64,000 bases of DNA from Calliphora vicina (Eukaryota; Arthropoda; Insecta; Diptera; Calliphoridae), in NCBI RefSeq assembly GCF_958450345.1, contig NC_088782.1, forward strand, positions 96,793,358-96,857,357, in the 5' to 3' direction. The notes beneath the pieces are model-generated. The model was not told where the DNA came from and did not search any database. It was given only the letters and a program-made list of their open reading frames with translations. Position 1 is the stretch's first letter, and every line of letters starts with the position of its first letter. Positions 13,281-24,458 of the stretch are shown piece after piece. A program made the position numbers and the translations under genes.

Positions 13281-13994
13281 CAGACATGAAAGAGTGGCGA
13301 CGACAACATCTCAGGTCTGAAATGGTTAAACATTTATGAGACTGATGAGGAGGACTTACTCATGGTGTCCCCCGATCCGCTAAAAGCGAATGAGGACGTA
13401 CATAATCCGGAGGACCATGACCATGTAAAGGGTGACCCAGGACAGAAAAACAAGAAACAGGACCCAGAACATGAGGAACGGAAAAGGTTGGTGGGCTATA
13501 AACTCTCTCTCCGGTGTGTCAGGACGTTGGACTCGCGAGATCCTGCATCCTTGACCACCAGGGAAAAGCGTTTGCGACGTTCCACATATAGAAGTATGAA
13601 GCTATGCTAAATACTACTGTTGTGGAGGTCATGCCAGCCACGATTACGACCGAATCAAACCAGAGCCAGCAGGTGATCATATCTAAACATGTGCCCCATG
13701 CCAGCACTGCACCAAACACGATCAGCGTCACGGAGAATCTTGACGTACGCCCATCTACATCAAAGAGGGCCACGTCGGGACCAAATAGAGGTGATCCAAT
13801 GCGACACGACAAAGTCTGCTAGCTCAAGAAGGTGCTGTCCGCAATCTCCTCTACTCGAGGAATCGCTACGGCTGCCAAAGGTGCAGCTAGCAGGCCTAGT
13901 ATTAAGCGGCAATGGTCAGGTGAAATACATGTGTCTGAGGGTAAGCGGCTTAAACCATAAACTAGCTAAACATCAGCATCTGATGGAAAATTGA
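13281..13994 (+). pseudogene. LINE ORF1 (gag-like) relic
   Basis: G+C content rises above the surroundings and three overlapping plus-strand frames persist. They encode Lys/Glu/Asp-rich then Ser/Thr-rich protein with no cysteine knuckle. The segment lies directly 5' of LINE pol remnants in the same orientation, which suggests it is the ORF1 of the same element. This is inferred from position and composition only. Confidence 0.4.
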
Positions 13995-14019
13995 CTATGG
14001 ACAGATGGCTGCTTCTGGA

Positions 14020-14535
14020 GGAGAAGATCTTGCTGGGCTCTTGTTTGGTGGAGAGCGGTGGACATTAGGACTCACCTTTCTATTCTATGAATTCCACTTC
14101 TCAGGCCAGTCTACTAACGATGCTAAATATAACTCCGCTTGATATATATATATCAAATGCATTTCTGCTAAGTCTGCTCTACGACATAAACAGCCGGGCG
14201 AACTAAAGCATGATCGTATTAGTCACGGCACCAACCTACAAAATATAGGCTGGCCAATCATGGGACAAGAAACGGACTACATAGTACCTACACCGATAAA
14301 ACATTTTAGGGTCAATATACCGTTTTCTCCGATGAACTGTTTCCAGGCAGTGATCTATGCCATCGATAATAGCCGCGAGAAGAATCCGGGAACTGAATCT
14401 CGGAAATTCGACTATATCTACTTGGACAGCCTTGAATCAATCAAGGCTCTTAACTCCAACGTTATTAGGTTGAAATGTCTTCCCAATTGTATCCAATCAC
14501 TGGCATCCTGCGAGGTTCACAGCCTTCCGAAGTAG
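14020..14535 (+). pseudogene. LINE pol C-terminus and RNase H relic
   Basis: LNITPLDIYISNAF at about 14120-14160 resembles the LxLxPLDLYV segment just before RNase H in LOA/R1-like LINEs. The frame 14260-14535 then shows FQAVIYAIDNSRE, YIYLDSLESIKALNSNVI and CIQSLASC, in RNase H order. The usual acidic Asp of the second motif is kept (YLDS). The first YTDGS motif is lost, so the domain is inactive. Confidence 0.7.
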
Positions 14536-14923
14536 ACCTATTTTCTATAATCGCAAAATCCAAAAATAAAACCTGTTTTGTATTCCTCAATATGTCCTTA
14601 AATATTTTGGAAAGGTAATTTTTCGGCTCTAAGTTTTTTGCGAATTGCGGGATTCTCAATAGAAAATCTAAATTTCTTATTAACTTTTGCATTTTGATCT
14701 CTTAATGTATATAGCACATGCAACATATCGCACAGCTTGAGTTTTTCTAAGGTACGAGAATTAAATCAATAACAAATTATCAATAATTTTGTTAACTGTT
14801 ATAAAGATTAGTTATTTAAAAAAGTATCGAAAAATTTCGACAATAATACGGTATTGTGGACATTTATATATTTTAAAATTCTCTATAATTTTACGTACAT
14901 TTTTGTTTGAAAATTATTAATAG
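14536..14923. other. AT-rich spacer, nothing recognised
   Basis: Non-coding sequence between the LINE relic and the first CATAGAG MITE. Confidence 0.4.
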
Positions 14924-14929
14924 TAATAA

Positions 14930-15016
14930 CCATAGAGAATAGACATAGAGCGGAAACTCTGCTGTCAAAGACCTAACTCAGTTGTCAGAAACCTAAGTGT
15001 CTATGTTTCTCTATGG
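14930..15016. mobile_element. CATAGAG MITE, copy A (internally deleted)
   Basis: It begins CCATAGAGAATAGACATAG and ends GTCTATGTTTCTCTATGG. It keeps the outer arms (GCGGAAACT, CCTAACTCAGTTGTCA, ACCTAAGTG) but only one inner half. It is flanked by TAATAA at 14924-14929 and 15017-15022. Confidence 0.8.
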
Positions 15017-15022
15017 TAATAA

Positions 15023-15212
15023 CCATAGAGAAACATAGAGCGGAAACTAGAAAAAAACTCAAACAAAAAAAAATTACTCAAAATAATCACACAGTGTGTG
15101 GTTTTTGTTTTCACATAGTTTATTCTTCTAATACATTCTCACCACTTAGGTTTCTGACAACTGAGTTAGGTCAATGATAGGAGAGTTTCCGCTCTATGTC
15201 TTTTATCTATGG
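15023..15212. mobile_element. CATAGAG MITE, copy B (190 bp, full length)
   Basis: It has terminal inverted repeats CCATAGAGAAACATAGAGCG and (reversed) CCATAGATAAAAGACATAGA. Inside are TACTCAAAATAATCACACA and CTCACCACTTAGGT. It is separated from its neighbours by the same 6 bp TAATAA (15017-15022 and 15213-15218). Confidence 0.85.
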
Positions 15213-15218
15213 TAATAA

Positions 15219-15356
15219 CCATAGAGAAATATACACAGAGAGGAAACTAGAAAAAAACTCAAATAAAAAAATACTCAAAAAAAGGACTAATACATTCTCA
15301 CCACTTAGGTTTTTGACAACTGAGTTAGGTCTTTGATAGGAGAGTTTTCGATCTAT
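15219..15356. mobile_element. CATAGAG MITE, copy C (degraded right end)
   Basis: It begins CCATAGAGAAATATACACAG and keeps the internal CTCACCACTTAGGTTTTTGA. It ends GAGAGTTTTCGATCTAT, lacking the outermost inverted repeat. Confidence 0.75.
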
Positions 15357-16168
15357 TTTTTGACATCAGCATTTTATCTTTAGAATACTTCCCTTTCTTA
15401 AAAAAAACTTTAACATAGTATCTGATATATGATCTACGATTTTTTTCTGATTTCAACAAATCATTAAAAGTTTCTTCACCTTTTAGCAAACAAGAAGTCG
15501 TAGTTGTCAATAATTTCATTTAGGCAATTAAGACAAGTTAATTTTTGTGTGAAAAGCATTAGATTTAGACAAATTTTAATATTTTATTTTAAAATATACC
15601 TAATAACCTAAAAAAATCAAAAGTTTTTATGGTAAATTAAAAAAAAAATTACAATTTCCGTTGTCAATTAAGAAAAAAATGATTTTTTAAGTACATATAT
15701 ATAATAAAATACTAGTATAAAGCGAATATTGAATGCTTTAATTAATTTTTTTTCAAAAAAAACCAAATCAATAAAAAATTTAATGGCCATGCATGTAACG
15801 ATTAAAGAAAAAGAAGAAAAAAAAACAACTAAAACATACACTTTAATATATTACGTGTTGTTAATTTATTAAGTTCAACAGATATAAAGAAACTTATGTA
15901 TGTAATTCAGAAAAACCTGTGCTCAATGGCCACTCATATTGAATATTGTTTGGGGGAAAAACACAAAAAGACTGAACAACAACTAACTTTAAAGAAGTAT
16001 TTATACGAATAAGACTTATTGAACGGTTAATACAAGTAGATTTTCTTCATTCACATCATGTTTTTTTCCATATTGCATGCAAAACTAATGAATTCATTAC
16101 AGCTTTAAGGCTTAAGATTGTTTTTTTAACATTTATTTTTATTTGCAACTTGTTAAAGATCTTTTCTT
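15357..16168. other. Intronic AT-rich sequence, nothing recognised
   Basis: Non-coding. Short minus-strand frames here are Lys-rich low complexity and unsupported. Confidence 0.45.
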
Positions 16169-16307
16169 TTTTTTATACCCTTCAGCTTCGTGAGAAGGGT
16201 ATATATAAGTTTGTCATTCCGTTTGTAATTTCTACATTTTTCATTTCCGACCCTATAAAGTATATATATTCTGGATCCTTATAGATAGCGGAGTCGATTA
16301 AGCCATG

Positions 16308-16310
16308 TCC

Positions 16311-16380
<70 letters not shown>

Positions 16381-16392
16381 CTGTCTGTCTGT
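16308..16392. repeat. Tetranucleotide microsatellite (GTCT)n inside a DINE copy
   Basis: About 80 bp of nearly perfect GTCT units, interrupted once by GTCC. It sits exactly where the other copies have only two or three units, so it is an in-place expansion. Confidence 0.95.
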
Positions 16393-16599
16393 TGAAATCA
16401 ATTTTCTGAAGGCCCCAGATATCTCCGGGATCCAAATCTTCAACAATTCTGTCAGACATACTTTCGAGAATTTTGCTATTTAAAATCAGCAAAATCCGTC
16501 CATAAATAACGGAGATATGAGCAAAAATCCGAGACAACCTCTGAAAATTTCATCAAAAAACACAATGTATTGCATGCTTTGACAAAAAAACAACAAAAC

Positions 16600-17035
16600 G
16601 TATGGTTGGATGGGCAAGCTTTGCGTATTTTGTTTTTTTGTGTTTTGTTTCTTTTGGCGTTGTTGTTGTTTTTTATACAACTAAACTTTTGTTTGGTTGT
16701 GTGTTGGTTTTTTTGACAAAAAATCAACAAATCGTCTGTTTGAATGAGCATGCTTTGCGTATTTTGTTTTTTTTGTGTTTTGTTTCTTTTGGCGTTGTTG
16801 TTGTTTTTTATACAACTAAACTTTTGATTGGTTGTGTGTTGGTTTTTTTTACAAAAAATCAACAAATCGTATGTTTGAATGTGCATGCTTTGCGTATTTT
16901 GTTTCTTTTGGCGTTGTTGTTGTTTTTTATACAATTAAACGTATGTTTGGATGTGTGTTGGTTTCATTGCCTTGCGTATTTTGTTTTTTCTTTTGGTGTT
17001 TTGTTTCGTTTGGCGTTGTTGTTGTTTTTTGTGTT
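16600..17035. repeat. Approximately 135 bp tandem repeat, four units
   Basis: The motif TTTTGGCGTTGTTGTTGTTT recurs with GGCGTTG at 16656, 16791, 16910 and 17012. Spacing shrinks (135, 119, 102) through deletions. Each unit also carries TTTGCGTATTTTG and GTGTGTTGGTTT. Confidence 0.9.
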
Positions 17036-17393
17036 CTTGATAAATTTAGGATGCTGTACGCTGAAAGTGGGCAATGTACATACATACCTATATACTAATT
17101 ATAAAAAATAATAATGCATCCACAACAAAGGTGAAGGGTATATAAGATTCGGCATAGCCGAATATAGCACTCTTACTTGTTTTAGTTTCAGTTTATTTTT
17201 TTTTTGTATACCCTACTTTTATACGGTGATATTTTAATGGCATGACAAATTGATGGTAATGTTAGAAGATATGCTCTTTAAATTAAAGTGCATTGAATAG
17301 TTTAGCTTTATTTTGGAAATAATAGTTTGATTTCGTTAAAGATAGTACACAATCTTGTTAAATAAAATAATTATGCTGCCTAATTGATAACAT

Positions 17394-19121
17394 TTGGTCA
17401 ATTCACAAGGTCTCGTATCATGTCATATTGTCATAATGTCATAATATTTCTCAATGGTTTGAAAATGTTATTGCCTTTCAAGAAAAAAATGTCCTAAAAT
17501 AATACTACTCTGTATGCTGTGTTTACACATGTGTTATCGTAACCAACAGCAGAGACCTGCGCCGCACGGTGCACCGCGGTGGCTCATATCTCAATTTCAT
17601 CGGCCAAAAGTCCAATTTTTTAACTCCGATTTCAAAAATTTTAATGCCATTCAATGTAAATACATTGAAACTAAGGTAGCCAAAAAATTAGATAAAAATA
17701 TTGTCAATTGTGTGCGTGGCATGCTGTTAAAGTCAAATATTTTATGTCATTTTATAAAAATGTGATTTTTGTAAATTTGATCACAAGTAAATTATCATTA
17801 CTCGCAAACTATTATAGATAATTGTATAATTTTTCTTTTGTTATGTTGATAAGACAAATAGTCTTTAAGAGCTGATATGATTTGTCACTGTACCGTTTAT
17901 ATCTGATGTGTTATTAATTTTTTTCTCAGGTACTATATTTTAGCCAAATTTGAATTTCAGTGGAATAAAAGTGCTTAGGGTCAAAAGGGGTTAAACAAAT
18001 TTTACTACCAGGAGAAAGCCAAAGTGTCCTCTTTACGCCTATATATACTTGTTAACCTGTTTTGACTTGTTTGTTGAACAATTTTTTCATTTGAATGAAA
18101 TTACTCCCAAATTTTTGTTCTATTTTTATTTTACTTGTTCATATGACTGGCGCAAAGTACAAGTCGCAATTTTGAAGATATTGCGATAAAATTTGGTACA
18201 TAATGTTTTTTCGGCCCGAGAAAGAAGTTTATTGAAAATTACTGAAAAACGGTCCACTATTTCACCTAGCACCCATACAAATGTTCTCCCGAAATTATAC
18301 TTTATCGGTCGTAAATGGTTAATTTATATATATATCTACACAAATTTTGCTCCAAATAATTTTTATATAAACTGAATTAATGTCACCTAATTTTATGATG
18401 ATCGGTCCATTATTAGTCATAGCTCCCATATAAGACCCGCTTCCGAAAATCACTTTAACGAGCATAAATCCCTTAAAACTGTTGGTATAAATATAAAATT
18501 CAACAGAAATAACACTCATATAGACGTAGATCACACGACCTAATTTCATGGCGATCGGTCCATTATTAGTCATAGTTCCCATATAAGACCCGCTTCCGAA
18601 AATCACTTTAACGAGCATAAATCTCTTAAAACTGTTGATATAAATATAAAATTCAACAGAAATAACTTCTATATAGACATTAATTACTCGACCTAATTTC
18701 ATGGCGATAGGTCCATAATTAGTCATAACTCCCAAATAATGCCCTCTTCCGAAAATCATTCACGAAAATAAATTATAGTGTAGGGTATTATATAGTCGAG
18801 CTTGGCCGAACATACTTCCTTACTGGTTTTTATCTGCTGATAACTTTTTTAATAAGTATAGCTGATTCAAAAAACAAAAAATTAGCGCAACAACTGCTGA
18901 ACCGATTTTAATGAAATTAAAACTGGAGAAAAATTCAAGAAGTTATCTGTCCACCAAAAAAAAAATTTCTATAATATCTCTATCGGTTCAAAAGTTACAG
19001 AGTTTTGGCCGATGAAAAACGAAAATGAACCACTGTGCGCCGAATGCTTTAGAGTCGGTTAAGCCGAGGCGCAGAGTCGTGGAATATTATGACATGATAA
19101 GAGACCTTGTGAATTGACCAA
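17394..19121. mobile_element. 1.7 kb TIR element (TTGGTCAATTCACAAGG family)
   Basis: The left end is TTGGTCAATTCACAAGGTCT and the right end is its exact reverse complement. Both are followed inward by TATCATGTCATA-like repeats. The family also supplies the terminus at 1-56 and the foldback at 30068. The body contains a nested helentron-like repeat (18149-18828) but no recognisable transposase. No clear target duplication was found, so the superfamily is unassigned. Confidence 0.75.
18149..18828 (-). mobile_element. Helentron-like element with three 153 bp tandem repeats
   Basis: This is the inverted relative of 7850-8460. The unit, ending CGCTTCCGAAAATCAC, recurs with ends at 18453, 18606 and 18759, exactly 153 bp apart. 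The right end carries a hairpin (TCGAGCTTGGCCGA) and TTACTGG. Because 153 is divisible by three, the minus strand stays open for 146 codons. The resulting repetitive peptide is judged to be an artefact. Confidence 0.8.
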
Positions 19122-20245
19122 TTTTAATTTCTTGAGAATTTAACATACCCACTATAGAGCCCATCATTTGGTCAATCTTAATTGTAGATTAATATGTAGA
19201 TTTTTTTGCTTTAACAAAAGCACCACATTTTGTTTAACTACTGTGCAGTAAAATAATAAATTTTCTATAAGTTTGTGTAAAATTGTTTGTTGCAGCAGTT
19301 GTTGGCAACAAATAGTAGTAAAACAACAACTGTATTGCGCAAATTATGATCATAAAAATTATTTTGTTGTAAAGAAAATTGTTAAACTTTTTTTTTCTGT
19401 TTTTTTCGAATTTCAATTTCTTATCTGTTTTAATATAAATTTTCTTTAGTGTTGTGTGAAAATGACTTGATGTTGTTGATAATAAATAATAAAAGTAACA
19501 TGCAAAATGTTTGCTGTTGCGGTTGTTTTATCTTCTTGCTTGGTTGCATTATTAATGTTAGAAAATCTATTAATTTATGTTAATTTTCTATATGCTCTGC
19601 TGCTGTTATGATCACTTTAATAGATAATTATTGTAGTTTTTTTTAAGTGTATGAGAAAATGTTTGCTGGGCATCATTTCAGCTAATGTTGCCATAATGTT
19701 TGAAGGGGATTTCCGCTTTAAGTGGACATTTGCATGAAATTGCCTGCGTTTTAATTTAATTGCAATGAAATTATGTAATTAATTGTTTAAATATTTAGTT
19801 ATGTAAACATTTTGTGGCAAACAAAGAGGAAATCAATATTTTATATTCAAAAAGGTCCAAGTCTGATTTTAGAAAAATGTATAAATTCCGAAGAAATCAC
19901 AAATGATCATGTGCAATTTTATATGTCTTTCCTTTAATAAATAAACTGTTTTTTCTCCCCTGAATATTTGTTAAAATATTGATGCACTATTTTTGAAAAA
20001 GAACGTGTTGTTTCTTAAGATAATATATTGAGTGTATGACTTCAATATGCGGGATTTACAATAATGCAGAACGCTTTCTCTGGGATACGCTTCACTTCAG
20101 AACAGAGTATTCGAAATTAGCTTGAGTATTGTTCTTGGTCTCAAAAGATGAGCAGTTCTTTTGGTGCGGAATCAATATGTTGACAGAAAGATGAAACAAA
20201 GTCATAGCTAACAATTTATAACACTGTACAACACAAAAAAAATTA
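19122..20245. other. Intronic AT-rich sequence, nothing recognised
   Basis: Non-coding stretch without repeat termini. Confidence 0.45.
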
Positions 20246-20740
20246 CAGGGTCCGACCAATAAATTTGAGGGGGGGTTAAAGTTTCCCAACTCTGGCACAT
20301 TCTTATTGTTAATCGGCATGAGAAACCATGTGTTCCTTACATTTTAGATATAAACTGAGTTCAGCATTTATGTAAAATGTCACGGAGAACATTTTTGTAG
20401 AATATGTTAACCCTCTAAATCCTAATGGCACGGGTCTTTTTTGTCCTTCTTTTTAAAAAAGAGCAAAAAACTCCATTTTAGCACTATACAACAAAGCTAA
20501 ACATTTTAAAAAATACCCAATAAAAAAATGTAAATGTTCTTCAATACTTAAATCAGATTATTTGACGATTTAATAGAAAATCTGCAGAGATTCTAGAGGT
20601 GGACATTTGACCAACATCATTTTTTATTATTAATTCACGAATTTCTATTTTACATGGATAACAATAAAACTGAATTTGTCACAACAAAGTGTATTTTTAA
20701 ACCAATTTAGTTTCTAATATCAAATTTTCCCACCCTGATA
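20246..20740. repeat. Interspersed repeat, copy 2 of the family at 1496
   Basis: It shares long runs with 1496-1795 up to about 20480. A weaker match to about 2340-2400 follows near 20660-20720. Its limits and class are unknown. Confidence 0.6.
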
Positions 20741-21045
20741 TGATTACACAGAGCAACAAAATCAAACAAATTTTATTCGCTTTTTAAACCACTACACAAT
20801 TTTGATGTATTGTGGTTCCAGTAGTACAAATATGGTCCAAATTTTAAATTATATGGAGAAGTTCTTTTTTAAATTTTTTTTTTCTAAAAATTTTTTTTTT
20901 AATTTTTTTTTTCTTAAATTGTGAATTTTTTTAGATAATTTATGATAACTCAAAAAGGGTTAGTCCGATATTACTGAAATAAACTTGGAAAAGTTCAAAT
21001 TTACATAACCTTTAATCCGTTTATATATTGCGTTTTAATCGGCTC

Positions 21046-21440
21046 AGTAGTTTCGGAGTTATAATAACAAATTGAAGCAAAAAATATATTTTTTACATGA
21101 AAATATAAATTTTTTTTGTTTTAAAAAACTCATGAAAAATCGAAAACAGCAGAAATGCTTCAGGTTTATTGCTTTGTCGCAAACCCAAATATAATAGCAA
21201 CTAAATGAGATATCGATAATAAAAATCGATTGATTCTTTTCGAATTTATTCACAATTAAGTGAATTCGCTCATTTTCAAAAAATTTTACTTTTTTGTTTG
21301 ATATACATAAAATTGAGTAGTTAATCTTCTTCTTTCGATTGATTGAATTTTGAAAACATTTTCCACATGCTATGTACAAATTTTCGGTAGTAGTTTCGGA
21401 GTTATAATAACAAATTGAAGCAAAAAATATATTTTTTATG
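21046..21440. repeat. Direct repeat of about 50 bp, 344 bp apart
   Basis: The run GTAGTTTCGGAGTTATAATA plus AACAAATTGAAGCAAAAAAT appears at about 21047 and again at about 21391. The interval between the copies is AT-rich and non-coding. Confidence 0.75.
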
Positions 21441-21469
21441 TAAAAATATCCATTTTTCAAGTGTCGAAA

Positions 21470-21900
21470 GAAGCATTTAAATGTCTTGGTTTTCTGAAAC
21501 GGTGTAGGAATTACTTCACTCCATGTGATCTCCTCACTATTTACCCCCCCTATATCCAACCGAAAATGGAATACAACTCCCGTATGGACCGGTGCTTCAA
21601 AGTCCAAAATTGGTGACAGTAGGGTAACCAACTCTATAGATTCGCTGGAGCACCGACGCAATGTGTTCTGATGAAATTAGATAACTTGTTCCTAATACCC
21701 GCAAATTATTACGTAATACACGTTTTATATCAGGAACACATCCCTTTGTGGTTGATTGGCCAGTGGAGAGGGAAAAAATCGTTCTTTAGCCGTACTGTTC
21801 GATTGTGGAACAAGTGTTTCCTGTCATTTTCAGTGTAGGAAAGTTCAAATCGAAAGTTCACAAATACTACTAACTCTTTCCTCCCTCCCATATAGAAATT
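21470..21900 (+). pseudogene. CR1-like LINE C-terminal relic, copy 2
   Basis: Translated pieces in several frames fit the tail of CR1/jockey-superfamily LINE reverse transcriptases in the right order. These are CLGFLKRCRNYFTPCDLLTI, YIQPKMEYNSR, then DSLEHRRNVF, then SFFSRTVRLWNKC and FKSKVHKYY-like residues. Frameshifts and stops show it is dead. The 200-codon frame on the opposite strand (21059-21661) is a shadow. Confidence 0.7.
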
Positions 21901-21920
21901 CTGTTTTATTGGAGTCCATA

Positions 21921-22102
21921 GGGCACTGCTACACTTTCAATACATATTGACCGTGATCCAGTATTGCGATATTTATTGAATGTGTAGCATTCAGTATTGA
22001 TGGATCGCGATCCTAATCGCAGAATAACCTAATTTTGCGTGATCCTTTGCAATGGATCGCGATCCAAAAATCACAATATATATTGAACGTGTAGCAGTGC
22101 CC
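21921..22102. mobile_element. Palindromic GATCGCGATC MITE, copy 1 (182 bp)
   Basis: Ends are GGGCACTGCTACACTTTCAA and (reversed) GGGCACTGCTACACGTTCAA, flanked by ATA at 21918-21920 and 22103-22105. Inside are ATGGATCGCGATCC palindromes. A second copy lies at 61241-61405. Confidence 0.88.
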
Positions 22103-22148
22103 ATAGAGTTCTGAAATACTTTTCTCGATCTTTTCTCGTTAAGAACTT

Positions 22149-22905
22149 TTTTATACCCTTCACCTTCGTGCGAAGGGTATATATAAGTTTGTCATTCCGT
22201 TTGTAATTTCCACAATATAATTTTCCGACCCTATAAAGTATATATATTCTGGATCCTTATAGATAGTGTAGTCGATTAAGCCATGTCCGCCTGTCTGTCT
22301 GTTGAAATCAATTTTCTGAAGACCCCAGATATCTTCGGGATACAAATCTTCAATAATTCTGTCAGACATGCTTTCGAGACGTTTCCTATTTAAAATCAGC
22401 AAAATCGGTCCATAAATGGCAGAGATATAAGGAAAAAACCAGGACAACCTCAATTTTTGACCAATTTTTTTATTACTAAGACATTAATATAGACAATATG
22501 GATATCTAATGATAGATATTTCAAAGACCTTTGCAATGACGTATATAAGACATAGTAAGTTGGACCTACAATGGGTCAAAATCGGAAAAAATAATTTATA
22601 AACCGATTTTTTTTTCCCAAAAAAAAATTAAAAATCAAAAATAATTTTTTAAAATTTAAAAAACAAAAAATTTTAAATTAAAAAAAAACTTTAAATTTAA
22701 AAAAAAAAAATTTAAATTTAAAAAAAAAAATTTTAAATTAAAATAAAAATTCGAAAAAAAAAATTTTCCAAAAAATTAAAAAAATAACTTTAGAAAAAAA
22801 ATTAATTTTGTTTACCTAAAAATATTTGAAATTTTTATTTTGAAGTATAATTTGGTGAAGGGTATATAAGATTCGGCACAGCCGAATATAGCTCTCTTAC
22901 TTGTT
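22149..22905 (-). mobile_element. DINE-1/INE-1-like helentron, copy 3
   Basis: Both ends are complete, TATACCCTTCACCTTCGTGC to ATTCGGCACAGCCGAAT then CTCTCTTACTTGTT. The INE-1 core (TCCGACCCTATAAAGTATAT) is present with only a short GTCT run. A long A-rich block sits at 22600-22800. The 97-codon minus frame is repeat-derived. Confidence 0.88.
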
Positions 22906-24248
22906 TTTTTAATTAAGTGTTATTGAAATTATTGTACTATTTGAAATATGTATGGCACAGTAAATGAATGCATACTCCTATTATTGCCAACAGCCCCATC
23001 TTTATTGCGAGAGTAAAAGTTACAATTATCTCTAACAACTAAAATAATGATAGTGTTGTCCTATAATTTAAAAAAAGTCATTAATGCTATAAAATTGAAA
23101 ACTGCTCTATCACACAATTAAATAAATTATCAGCCTATTTGTAGAAAATTGTCTAAGAAAATAAAGTTTACTCTACTCGTACGAACATAAAAGTAAAGTG
23201 TGTGACACTGGCAAATGACATGCAAAAGTTAATTATGAAAATAGTTAAAGTTTTGCTGCAAAGCAGCATAAAAAAATCTAAAAATGCATATTTAAATGCA
23301 AAACATGCAATGCATGAGAGCAAATAGTAAACAATTTGACTTTAATTCATAAACATTTTATGGGCGCGACAAGATTGTAATATTATCAACAAAAACAACA
23401 AAAAATTAAACATTTATGTATTAAATAAATGATTTGCAAGAAACTAATAGAAAAAATCAACCAACCAAGCAACCAGTTGTTTAAAATTGCACACAAATGT
23501 TTAGATTTAGTCTTATTTAAAAAAAAAAAAAAAACTGTGCTGAAATAAAGTGATTTGAATTAAAAATTCAAAATGTTGTTAAAGTTTTTAGAGAGAAGCA
23601 AAAAATTAAACGGTGGCAAATATTTAGACACACTTCCATCAACCAAAAATCTTTGAAATAAAAAAACAGAAAAAACCAAACGACTTGATAAAGTTCATAT
23701 TAAAGTAAATGAGTTACTCGACTGTATGCAAAATTTGCCATATTTTTTTTATTTTTTTTTTGTAATAGAATCTCAATATGTTGCATGTGTTGCATGTAAG
23801 AGTATGTTTTGAGTTGAGCACATATTTTGTAACGATTAAAATCACACCTTGTAGTTGGAAACTAGTCAAGAAAAAACAAAAATTTAAAAAAAAAAAAAAA
23901 ATCCAATGGTTAATCAAATGCATGCATAATTGACAATGCAACTTGTATGTTGTTGTTTTTGTTACTTTTCCAGTTGCTTGGAAAAAACTTCAACTTATAA
24001 ATCTATAATTGCTTAACCATTTTGTTTAGTTTTTTATTGTTGTTGTTGTAAGTGCTGCAGTTTTTTTTTTAACTGCCAGCAATTATGGATTATTTTTATA
24101 GTTTTGTGTCTGTTTTTAGGATCTTTAATTGATAGTTTTTCATTTGTTATTGTCATTACGAGAAAAAAAATCAACACAAATGAATTGGAAAAGTTAAGAC
24201 GAATCTTATATACCCTCCGTTTTCCATACAAATGTAACAAGTGTTTGC
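22906..24248. other. Intronic AT-rich sequence, nothing recognised
   Basis: Contains homopolymer A runs at about 23518 and 23887. No exon or repeat terminus was seen. Confidence 0.45.
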
Positions 24249-24458
24249 ATGTCCATTCATGACTCTTTATCCAGTTATCTAATCGGATATCACCTTAATG
24301 GTAGTTTAACCAGCCCTTTTGCGGATAATATGAGGATAAGGACTGTCGTATATGCGAACGACATTGTTGCTGCATTATCAGGTAAACAGCTAGTGACACT
24401 GTCGAATTGCGTTAAGGTTCTCAGTGACCTGGAGCATGGAGTGTCTCTTGTGGATTAA
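24249..24458 (+). pseudogene. LINE reverse transcriptase fragment (mutated catalytic YADD box)
   Basis: The frame reads RIRTVVYANDIVAALSGKQ and then LSNCVKVLSDLEHG. This matches the catalytic YADD box and following helix of fly I/LOA-type LINE reverse transcriptases. The second residue of the Asp pair region is Asn (YAND), which should abolish activity. RNase H remains follow in the same orientation at 25100-25460. Confidence 0.72.

Larger units (their letters stand above)
16169..17181 (-). mobile_element. DINE-1/INE-1-like helentron, copy 2, with internal tandem repeats
   Basis: It runs from TATACCCTTCAGCTTCGTGA to the hairpin end GATTCGGCATAGCCGAAT and CTCTTACTTGT. It contains CCGACCCTATAAAGTATATA and GGAGTCGATTAAGCCATGTC, the INE-1 core. 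A (GTCT)n array and about four units of a 135 bp repeat follow. Central tandem repeats are typical of DINE-1 elements. The large frames on both strands here come from the repeats. Confidence 0.88.

Noticed and set aside
16476..17111. Long frames on both strands with repetitive hydrophobic or Lys/Gln-rich peptides
   Set aside because: They are produced by the 135 bp and GTCT repeats inside a DINE copy, on both strands at once.
1..17450. One 17 kb transposon bounded by the inverted ends at 1-56 and 17394
   Set aside because: The tips face each other, not outward: the first element extends left of the window and the second extends right to 19121.
18319..18759. 146-codon minus-strand frame with internal repeats
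   Set aside because: It is the 153 bp non-coding tandem repeat of a helentron-like element translated; the other copy at 7947 does not keep the frame.
21059..21661. 200-codon minus-strand frame, the longest in the window
   Set aside because: Its strong part is antisense to a LINE C-terminal relic (DSLEHRRNV on the plus strand); the rest is AT-rich repeat sequence with no domain.
1..22905. Possible segmental duplication, because both 1-4320 and 19066-22905 contain a TIR end, the 1496-type repeat, a CR1 fragment and a DINE copy
   Set aside because: Sequence between these elements does not match, DINE orientation differs and the order is not the same, so independent insertions are more likely.
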